In this document: positions 1 to 5,095 of the stretch, piece by piece
Layout of the letters: each line of letters begins with the position of its first letter
How positions within the stretch are numbered: position 1 is the first letter of the stretch
Source: Endomicrobium sp.
GTDB taxonomy: Bacteria; Elusimicrobiota; Endomicrobiia; Endomicrobiales; Endomicrobiaceae
Direction: 5' to 3'
Assembly (NCBI GenBank): GCA_031278115.1
Contig: JAITKZ010000087.1
Coordinates: 1 to 5,095, forward strand
DNA length: 5,095 bases
Notes under the pieces: generated by a model
Seen by the model: only the letters and a program-made list of their open reading frames with translations
Told to the model about the DNA's origin: nothing
The model's database searches: none
Made by a program: the position numbers and the translations under genes

Positions 1-1162
1 GAATGATGTTTTTGAAAAGATTAAGCGTGGAACAAACGAAATTATTTCTATTGAAGAGCTTGAAAAAAAGCTTTCTTCAGGAAGAAAACTAAGAATAAAG
101 CTTGGCGTTGATCCTACTGTTCCTGATTTGCATTTAGGTCATACCGTAATTATCAATAAATTAAAAACTTTTCAAGATTTAGGGCATCAAATAATATTTT
201 TGATAGGTGATTTTACCGCAAGGATTGGCGATCCTTCTGGTAGATCTGAGACTCGCCCTATTATGACCGAAGAACAGATTCAAAATAATATCAAAACATA
301 TACTGATCAAGTTTTTAAAATCTTGGACAAAGAAAAAACTGAAATCGCTTACAACAGCAATTGGCTGGGGACGCTTGGAATAAATGGGCTTTTAAATCTT
401 GCTGCAAAAAGTACAGTAGCGCAAATGCTTGTAAGGGATGATTTTGAAAAGCGATATAAGGAAGACAGACCTATAAGCATAGTAGAATTCTTGTATCCTT
501 TGCTTCAGGCATACGACTCTGTAGCGTTAAAGGCTGATCTTGAGCTTGGCGGCAATGATCAAAAGTTTAATTTGCTTTTAGGAAGACAGATTCAAAGAGA
601 TTACGGAATAAAAGAGCCTCAAATAGTAATTACTATGCCTCTTTTGGAAGGCATAGACGGAGTCAGAAAAATGTCAAAATCCTATAATAATTACATAGCG
701 TTAAACGATACTCCAAAAGACATGTTTGGAAAAATAATGTCAATTTCCGACGAGCTTATGTATAAGTATTACGAACTTCTTACTCAAGATGATTTAAGTC
801 TTATTAAGGCTATACACCCTAAAGATGCAAAACTTGCTTTGGCTGAAAAAATTGTTGAAAGATACCATGGTAAAGAAGCGGGTTTAAAAGAGAAAAAAGA
901 ATTCAACAAAGTATTTGCCAAGAAAGACATTCCTGAAGATATGGAAGAATATTTAGTTTATGATACGACATTATTAAAAGTTTCGGAACTTCTTGTTAAA
1001 AGCGGTATGGTTTCAAGTAAAAATGAAGCAAGGCGGCTTATAGAGCAAGACGGAGTAAAGATAGATTCTCAAAAAGTTGAAGGAGATTTGATAGTTGATT
1101 TTTCTAAGCCGTTTATATTGCAGGCTGGGAAAAGAAAGTTTAAGAAAATAGTAAAGAAATAA
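1..1162 (+). CDS. tyrS: Tyrosyl-tRNA synthetase, 5'-truncated by the window edge
   Basis: This cytoplasmic class I aminoacyl-tRNA synthetase activates tyrosine with ATP and charges tRNA-Tyr. The frame is open from base 2 with no stop upstream, so the gene begins outside the window. About 386 residues are visible; family members are usually about 400, so only some 10-20 N-terminal residues are missing. The HIGH-type ATP-binding motif reads HLGHT (from base 131), inside the characteristic [14 protein letters not shown] stretch. The tyrosine-pocket region YPLLQAYDS lies near 496-522, and [15 protein letters not shown] near 542-586; I recall the family more often having T where this has N in GGNDQ. 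The second signature, KMSKS, is at 668-682. An S4-type RNA-binding domain ([20 protein letters not shown] and onward) occupies about 980-1090. KMSKS rather than KFGKT, together with the overall sequence, places it in the TyrZ-like subfamily. The TTG at 128 is an internal Leu codon just before the HIGH motif and cannot be the start. Identity is very secure. Confidence 0.97.
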   Translation, partial: NDVFEKIKRGTNEIISIEELEKKLSSGRKLRIKLGVDPTVPDLHLGHTVIINKLKTFQDLGHQIIFLIGDFTARIGDPSGRSETRPIMTEEQIQNNIKTYTDQVFKILDKEKTEIAYNSNWLGTLGINGLLNLAAKSTVAQMLVRDDFEKRYKEDRPISIVEFLYPLLQAYDSVALKADLELGGNDQKFNLLLGRQIQRDYGIKEPQIVITMPLLEGIDGVRKMSKSYNNYIALNDTPKDMFGKIMSISDELMYKYYELLTQDDLSLIKAIHPKDAKLALAEKIVERYHGKEAGLKEKKEFNKVFAKKDIPEDMEEYLVYDTTLLKVSELLVKSGMVSSKNEARRLIEQDGVKIDSQKVEGDLIVDFSKPFILQAGKRKFKKIVKK

Positions 1163-1217
1163 GAAGCAATCTTTTCAAAGCACACTGAATTGATTTGCTG
1201 GATAGAAAGAAAAAAAC

Positions 1218-1223
1218 AGGAGA
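1218..1223 (+). promoter_or_regulatory. Ribosome binding site of the lpoB-like gene
   Basis: AGGAGA lies seven bases before the ATG at 1231, which is near-ideal Shine-Dalgarno spacing. It favours that ATG over the upstream in-frame TTG at 1195. A start at 1195 would put 12 extra charged residues in front of an otherwise normal lipoprotein signal peptide. Confidence 0.75.
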
Positions 1224-1230
1224 AAGAGTT

Positions 1231-1833
1231 ATGAGTCTTAAAAAAACAGTAGCATATTTTTTGACAGGAATTTTTGTAGTTGCTCTTTTTGCATGTTCTG
1301 GACCTCAGGTAACAAGAGTAGATTCTAACGAAGAAATTGATTTAAGCGGAGACTGGAACGATACAGACTCTAAACAGGTTGCTCAAGAGATGATTAACGA
1401 TTCTTTTGCAAGCAAATGGGTGGAAGATTATAAGATGGCAAATGGAAGAAAACCGAGAGTTATAATAGGCTCTGTTTTGAACAAAACCGAAGAGCATATT
1501 AGCACTGAGACTTTTGTAAAAGATCTTGAAAGAAGCTTTATAAATTCAGGGAAAGTAACTTTTGTTGCTTCTAAAGCTCAGAGAACTGAAATAAGAGAAG
1601 AAAAAGACGATCAGGCTCTTAATGCAAAAAATGCCAAAAAGAAGGGCAATGAAACTGCAGCTGACTTCATGTTGAAAGGGCAGATAAATTCTATATTTGA
1701 TGCAAATAAGAAAGCTCAGCTTAAATACTATCAGGTTGAACTTGAGTTGATTGATTTGGAAACTAGCGAAACAGTATGGATGGGTCAGAAGAAAATAAAG
1801 AAAGTAGTGGCAAAAAGAAAGTATAAAGCTTAA
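1231..1833 (+). CDS. lpoB: LpoB-like lipoprotein, penicillin-binding protein activator
   Basis: This is a predicted 200-residue outer-membrane lipoprotein. In E. coli, LpoB (213 aa) spans the periplasm and activates the bifunctional peptidoglycan synthase PBP1B through its UB2H domain; the same role here is inferred from family membership. The signal peptide has a basic n-region (MSLKK), a hydrophobic core (about residues 7-20) and a lipobox LFAC, making Cys22 the predicted lipidated residue. A polar linker follows (SGDWNDTDSKQVAQEMI, about residues 40-56), which I recognise as typical of LpoB relatives. The globular domain runs from about residue 75: RVIIGSVLNKTEEHIST, then SGKVTFV, then ADFMLKGQINSI and YYQVELELIDLETSETVW, matching the alternating strand pattern of the LpoB C-terminal domain. 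The C-terminus is lysine-rich. The ATG at 1231 was chosen for its AGGAGA site and clean signal peptide. It lies 68 bases after tyrS and 10 bases before the next lipoprotein gene. No PBP1B gene is in the window, so the partner is unseen. Confidence 0.85.
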   Translation: MSLKKTVAYFLTGIFVVALFACSGPQVTRVDSNEEIDLSGDWNDTDSKQVAQEMINDSFASKWVEDYKMANGRKPRVIIGSVLNKTEEHISTETFVKDLERSFINSGKVTFVASKAQRTEIREEKDDQALNAKNAKKKGNETAADFMLKGQINSIFDANKKAQLKYYQVELELIDLETSETVWMGQKKIKKVVAKRKYKA

Positions 1834-1843
1834 TAAAAAATAA

Positions 1844-3286
1844 ATGAGTAATCTTACAATAATAAATAAAAATATTCGCACGCTTATAGTTCCAGTGATG
1901 TGTGCAATTGCTGGAACTATAAGCGGTTGCGCTTCCAACCTTACTGGATACTACTCAAAATTAAGAACCAAAATAGATTCTGGCGATTATGAGTCAGCAG
2001 CTAAGTTCGTTGATAAATCTCAAGGCAAGTATGGTTCCAAGAATATTCTAATGTATTATCTGGATTCTGGTATTGTCAACCATTTTGCCAAAGAGTACGA
2101 GATAAGCTCAAAGAGATTTGAACTTGCGAAAGGAAAGTTTCGCGAGTATCAGCAAAAGAGTGTAACTACGGGCGTTAGTTCAATGCTTGTCAACGACAAT
2201 ATAATGCCGTACTATGGCAAAGATTTTGAAAGAGTCCATATTTCTGTTTTTGAGGCATTGGATTACGCTTTATCGGGACGGGGCGATGACGCTGTTGTAG
2301 AAGCGCGCCAGTTGGACTCTCTTTTTAAGAATTTTGCTGTTGATTCTAATTACAAAAATTTTTACAAAGATGATGGATTTGTAAGGTATTTTGCAGGTCT
2401 TGTATATGAAAATGCAGGCTATCTTAACGACGCATATATTTCTTATTCAAAGGCTTTAAAAGCTTATAAAAACGGGGTTGCTGGTATTGCTGTTCCTGAA
2501 GACCTTATTGACGATGCTTATACTTCTGCATTGCTGCTTGGAATGCCTGATAAAGCTAGTGAGATTAAAAAAGATTTCCCTCAGGCAAAAAAGCGGACTA
2601 TTCTCGAGAATTATGGCGAGTGCATAGTGTTTAACTACAACGGTTTTATCCCACAAAAAACTGAAACCGCTTTAGAGTTTGCTCTTGGTGATATGTGGAT
2701 TTATGTAAACGCAACTAATTTAGACAGTAAAGATATGGCTGATTTTGATAAAGCAAAATCTATAGGCGTATCTGCGTTTGCAAAAGATTATATTAGAGTT
2801 GCATTTCCAAGATATAAAGATTTTGATAACAAAATAGTTTCTTTTAGAGTTAAATCAGAGACTCGTGAAGAAAAAGGATTTTTAGCTCAAGATTTGGGTA
2901 AAATTGCAAAGGCATGTTTAAAGGATGAAACAGCTAAAGTTTATGCCAAAACTTTGGCAAGAGCCGCTATTAAGTATGTTATTGGCAAATCTGTTTCTAA
3001 AGAGCTTGGGAAACAAAACGGAGATGCTGCCGAGCAGATTTCTCAAGGACTTTTCAATATATTCAACACTGCAACATCTTCAGTTGATAGACGAGCATGG
3101 AATACTTTGCCTGATACAATTCTCATGTCAAGATTTTATTTGCCTGAAGGCGCGCATACGTTAAAAGTTGACTTTTTAGATGCAAAAGGTAAAGTTATAG
3201 ATTCAAAAGATATTGAACTTGATATTAAAGCTGGAAAGAAAAATTTTGCTTTTATAAGAAATTCAAGCATACATTGGGAAAAATAG
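1844..3286 (+). CDS. Large TPR-like lipoprotein, COG3014-type, function unknown
   Basis: This 480-residue predicted lipoprotein has no assigned biochemical function. The N-terminus has a basic/polar n-region (to Arg12), a hydrophobic stretch (about 13-26) and a lipobox ISGC, giving Cys29 as the predicted lipidated residue. The mature part starts with a helical region in which repeat-like units are visible: about residues 45-58 (DSGDYESAAKFVDK), 68-102, and a clear TPR-like unit at about 179-209 (RYFAGLVYENAGYLNDAY then SYSKALKAYK). A mixed domain follows. Near the end, LPDTILMSRFYLPEGAHTL leads into a small beta-rich tail (about residues 425-475). This architecture resembles the COG3014 family of TPR-containing lipoproteins, which I recall being found beside lpoB genes; the assignment is from memory of the family. 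Being downstream of lpoB suggests a role in peptidoglycan synthesis or envelope assembly, which is inference. The ATG at 1844 gives the complete signal peptide, although no Shine-Dalgarno sequence precedes it. A strong inverted repeat lies in its 5' codons. Confidence 0.8.
   Translation: MSNLTIINKNIRTLIVPVMCAIAGTISGCASNLTGYYSKLRTKIDSGDYESAAKFVDKSQGKYGSKNILMYYLDSGIVNHFAKEYEISSKRFELAKGKFREYQQKSVTTGVSSMLVNDNIMPYYGKDFERVHISVFEALDYALSGRGDDAVVEARQLDSLFKNFAVDSNYKNFYKDDGFVRYFAGLVYENAGYLNDAYISYSKALKAYKNGVAGIAVPEDLIDDAYTSALLLGMPDKASEIKKDFPQAKKRTILENYGECIVFNYNGFIPQKTETALEFALGDMWIYVNATNLDSKDMADFDKAKSIGVSAFAKDYIRVAFPRYKDFDNKIVSFRVKSETREEKGFLAQDLGKIAKACLKDETAKVYAKTLARAAIKYVIGKSVSKELGKQNGDAAEQISQGLFNIFNTATSSVDRRAWNTLPDTILMSRFYLPEGAHTLKVDFLDAKGKVIDSKDIELDIKAGKKNFAFIRNSSIHWEK
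1881..1925 (+). repeat. Perfect inverted repeat, 15-bp arms, inside the COG3014-type gene
   Basis: The left arm CGCTTATAGTTCCAG (1881-1895) is the exact reverse complement of the right arm CTGGAACTATAAGCG (1911-1925), with 15 bases between them. In RNA the stem can extend inward through two G-U wobbles (1896-1910 and 1897-1909) and two A-U pairs (1898-1908 and 1899-1907). This gives about 19 pairs closing a 7-base loop (1900-1906). It starts 37 bases after the A of the start codon and codes for the signal-peptide core up to just before the lipobox Cys. There is no U-tract after it on the + strand, so it is not a standard intrinsic terminator in the direction of the genes. Confidence 0.9.
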
Positions 3287-3288
3287 TT

Positions 3289-3294
3289 GAGGAA
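3289..3294 (+). promoter_or_regulatory. Ribosome binding site of nfnA
   Basis: GAGGAA sits four bases before the ATG at 3299 and directly after the TAG stop of the upstream gene (3284-3286). It supports ATG 3299 over the in-frame TTG at 3287, which overlaps this site and would leave no room for its own binding site. Confidence 0.75.
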
Positions 3295-3298
3295 GAAA

Positions 3299-4144
3299 AT
3301 GTATAAAATCGCGCGAAAAAAAGAAATTGGGAACAAAGTTCATAATCTTGAAATTTATGCTCCTGAAATTGCAAAGAATGCAAAAGCAGGACAATTTGTA
3401 ATATTTAGAATTGATGAGAAAGGAGAAAGGTTTCCGCTGACAATTGCGGGAACTAACCCTCAAGAAGGCTTGGTAAGGATAATATTTCAAGAAGCGGGCA
3501 AAAGCACAACTCATCTGGCGTCACTTTGCGAGGGTGATTCTATTAGGGATTTTTTAGGACCATTGGGACATCCAACTGTTATAAAATATTATGGTACAGT
3601 TGTAGCTGTTGCCGGCGGGGTAGGGGCAGCCGAGCTTTTACCTGTTATAAAAGAGCTAAAAACAGCAGGAAATAAAGTTATTACAATAGTAGGCGCGAGA
3701 TGTAAAGATTTAATTATACTTGAAGATGAGCTTAGACAAGAAAGCGACTCCTTACTTTTTGCCACAAACGATGGGACATGCGGGGTTAAAGGTTTTGTAA
3801 CAGACGTTTTAAAAGAAGTTATGGGCAAGGAAGAAGTAAATATAGTTTATGCCATAGGACCTGTCCCTATGATGAAGGCAGTAGCGGAACTCACTAAAGA
3901 AAAACATATAGAAACTGTAGTCTCTCTAAATCCAATTATGCTAGACGGCACCGGCATGTGCGGGGCATGCAGGGTTACCGTGAACGGCAAGACAAAGTTT
4001 GCTTGCGTAAACGGACCGGAGTTTGACGCTCATTCTGTGCATTGGGACGAGCTTTCTTCACGTTTAAATTCTTTTAAAGATTTAGAGAAAATTTCATTTG
4101 ACAATTTTACCGTTCGCAGGGAGTGCAAATGTCGCAAAAAGTAA
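3299..4144 (+). CDS. nfnA: NADH-dependent reduced ferredoxin:NADP+ oxidoreductase, subunit A
   Basis: This 281-residue protein is the small subunit of the cytoplasmic electron-bifurcating NfnAB complex. The complex reversibly couples ferredoxin and NAD(H) to NADP(H); the A subunit carries FAD and the NAD(H) site. The FAD-binding beta-barrel is N-terminal (about residues 1-95), with the flavin motif RFPLT at 44-48. The nucleotide-binding domain has AGGVGAAELLPV at 105-116 and the downstream AIGPVPMM at 185-192. Near the C-terminus, NPIMLDGTGMCGACRV followed by FACVNGPEFD gives Asp216, Cys221, Cys224 and Cys236. This is a D-x4-C-x2-C-x11-C pattern matching the unusual three-Cys, one-Asp [2Fe-2S] site I recall from characterised NfnA structures. 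The length is normal for the family. Close relatives are annotated as sulfide dehydrogenase subunit SudB or as dihydroorotate dehydrogenase electron-transfer subunit (PyrK-like). The adjacent nfnB makes Nfn the best reading. It starts 12 bases after the lipoprotein gene and overlaps nfnB by 16 bases. Confidence 0.92.
   Translation: MYKIARKKEIGNKVHNLEIYAPEIAKNAKAGQFVIFRIDEKGERFPLTIAGTNPQEGLVRIIFQEAGKSTTHLASLCEGDSIRDFLGPLGHPTVIKYYGTVVAVAGGVGAAELLPVIKELKTAGNKVITIVGARCKDLIILEDELRQESDSLLFATNDGTCGVKGFVTDVLKEVMGKEEVNIVYAIGPVPMMKAVAELTKEKHIETVVSLNPIMLDGTGMCGACRVTVNGKTKFACVNGPEFDAHSVHWDELSSRLNSFKDLEKISFDNFTVRRECKCRKK
4118..4123 (+). promoter_or_regulatory. Ribosome binding site of nfnB inside the end of nfnA
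   Basis: AGGGAG lies five bases before the ATG at 4129, entirely within the last codons of nfnA. With the 16-base gene overlap, it indicates translation of nfnB linked to that of nfnA, as expected for two subunits of one complex. Confidence 0.7.
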
Positions 4145-5095
4145 ATATGCCCGAAAGGGATCCCCAAATAAGAAGAAAAAATTTTAAGCAGGTTAATACA
4201 GGTTATTCTAAGGAAGAAATGCTTGCTGAAGCAAAAAGATGTTTACAATGTAAGAATCCTATGTGTGTAAAAGGCTGTCCTGTTGAAATAAATATTCCTG
4301 GGTTTATTAAATATCTTGTTGAAGACAATCCATCGGAAGCAATGAAAGTTTTAAAAGAAAAGACTAACCTCCCAGCAGTTTGTGGCAGAGTTTGCCCTCA
4401 AGAAAGTCAATGTGAAAAATTTTGTATTTTATCAAAAAAAGGCGAGGCTGTTTCCATCGGTAACTTAGAACGTTACGCTGCAGATGCTACATCAAATATT
4501 GAAGACAACATTGCAATTAAAAAAAACGGTATGAAAGTTGCGGTCGTAGGTTCGGGACCTGCGGGTTTAACATGCGGTGGCGATTTGTTAAAACTTGGAT
4601 ACGACGTTACTGTTTACGAGTCTCTTCATGATAGCGGCGGTGTTTTGCGTTACGGAATACCAGAGTTCAGGCTTCCTAAAAAAGTTTTAGATATAGAAAT
4701 AGAAAAGTTAAAACAGCTCGGTATGAAAATAGTTCTCAATACTCTTATCGGCAGAACAAAGACGATACAGAATTTATTTGACGAAGAGTTCAAAGCAATT
4801 TTCGTCGCTGTTGGAGCAGGTCTTCCTGTCTTCCCAAAAATTCCAGGAGAAAATTTGAACCATATTTATTGTTCCAACGAGTTTTTAGTACGCGTTAATT
4901 TAATGCGTGCATTTGATTTTCCGCATTATGATACGCCTGTGTACAGTGGGAAAAACGTTATCGTTGTCGGAGGCGGCAACACTGCTATGGATTCTGCTAG
5001 GACAGCTGTTCGTCTTGGCGCAAACAGCGTGAAACTTATTTATAGAAGATCTGAAGAGGAAATGCCGGCAAGACGTGAAGAACGCAGGCATGCCA
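4129..5095 (+). CDS. nfnB: NADH-dependent reduced ferredoxin:NADP+ oxidoreductase, subunit B, 3'-truncated by the window edge
   Basis: This large subunit of NfnAB holds the bifurcating FAD, the NADP(H) site and two [4Fe-4S] clusters. The first 322 residues are present and the frame is open to the last base; family members are about 460-470, so roughly 140 C-terminal residues lie outside. The N-terminal ferredoxin-like domain (about residues 15-125) has Cys38, Cys41, Cys46 and Cys50 (CLQCKNPMCVKGCP), then Cys85, Cys89, Cys95 and Cys99 (CGRVCPQESQCEKFC). The FAD Rossmann motif VAVVGSGPAGL is at 137-147, followed by GGVLRYGIPEFRLPK (170-184), a family signature. The second dinucleotide fold is VIVVGGGNTAMDSART (277-292), with Tyr-Arg-Arg at 305-307 where the arginines typically bind the 2'-phosphate of NADPH. 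Such proteins are often annotated gltA or gltD (glutamate synthase small subunit). The preceding nfnA, and the absence of a glutamate synthase large-subunit gene in the window, favour NfnB. The ATG at 4129 overlaps nfnA by 16 bases. Confidence 0.92.
   Translation, partial: MSQKVNMPERDPQIRRKNFKQVNTGYSKEEMLAEAKRCLQCKNPMCVKGCPVEINIPGFIKYLVEDNPSEAMKVLKEKTNLPAVCGRVCPQESQCEKFCILSKKGEAVSIGNLERYAADATSNIEDNIAIKKNGMKVAVVGSGPAGLTCGGDLLKLGYDVTVYESLHDSGGVLRYGIPEFRLPKKVLDIEIEKLKQLGMKIVLNTLIGRTKTIQNLFDEEFKAIFVAVGAGLPVFPKIPGENLNHIYCSNEFLVRVNLMRAFDFPHYDTPVYSGKNVIVVGGGNTAMDSARTAVRLGANSVKLIYRRSEEEMPARREERRHA

Noticed and set aside
1163..1230. Possible tyrS terminator or lpoB promoter in the 68-base gap
   Set aside because: The only pairing found is AGCAA (1165-1169) with TTGCT (1195-1199) across a long loop and with no T-run. 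The TTGATT near 1190 has no matching -10 box at normal spacing. Nothing here can be supported.
1195..1230. TTG at 1195 as the start of the lpoB-like gene
   Set aside because: It would add a highly charged 12-residue extension before the signal peptide and has no ribosome site. ATG 1231 has AGGAGA at good spacing.
1881..1925. The inverted repeat as an intrinsic terminator on the + strand
   Set aside because: No U-tract follows the right arm; the next bases are GTTGCGCTTCC and coding continues for a further 1.3 kb of a conserved gene.
1546..1938. A 130-codon open frame on the - strand across the end of the lpoB-like gene and the start of the next gene
   Set aside because: It lies antisense to two well-supported genes, and its product is a low-complexity Ile/Leu/Phe/Ser mix without recognisable motifs. 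Part of it mirrors the sense protein only because of the inverted repeat.
3574..3601. AACTGT...ACAGTT inverted repeat in nfnA
   Set aside because: There are only six perfect pairs with an imperfect extension, within normal coding sequence for the NfnA family. This is likely chance in AT-rich DNA.
4900..5091. A 63-codon - strand open frame near the window end
   Set aside because: It is antisense to the conserved NADPH-binding region of nfnB and its translation shows no family features. The other short - strand frames (for example 2456-2656, 3136-3336, 3263-3514 and 3589-3828) and the + strand frame 2925-3164 are rejected on the same grounds.

Overview
This AT-rich window is densely coding. 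It carries five genes in a row on the + strand: the 3' part of tyrS, an lpoB-like lipoprotein gene, a gene for a large lipoprotein of the COG3014 type, nfnA, and the 5' part of nfnB. The gaps are short (68, 10 and 12 bases, then a 16-base overlap), and I see no convincing terminator or promoter between the genes, so they may form one transcription unit. I found no RNA gene, CRISPR array, insertion sequence or - strand gene that I could support.

Bases 1-1162 encode tyrosyl-tRNA synthetase without its first residues. Bases 1231-3286 encode two consecutive lipoproteins. The first resembles LpoB, the outer-membrane activator of the peptidoglycan synthase PBP1B. The second is a 480-residue protein with a TPR-like region. 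Together they point to a diderm cell and to cell-wall assembly. Bases 3299-5095 encode the two subunits of the flavin-based electron-bifurcating NADH-dependent reduced ferredoxin:NADP+ oxidoreductase (NfnAB), which links the ferredoxin, NADH and NADPH pools in anaerobes.

The source is therefore probably an anaerobic, low-GC diderm bacterium. Elusimicrobiota, for example an Endomicrobium-like lineage, would fit, but this is a guess from composition and gene content and is not demonstrated.

No new system is evident. The most unusual sequence feature is a perfect inverted repeat with 15-bp arms (1881-1895 and 1911-1925), inside the signal-peptide codons of the COG3014-type gene. That gene is also the only one here with a visible start but no recognisable Shine-Dalgarno sequence. 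The two facts together suggest, but do not prove, post-transcriptional control of the second lipoprotein.
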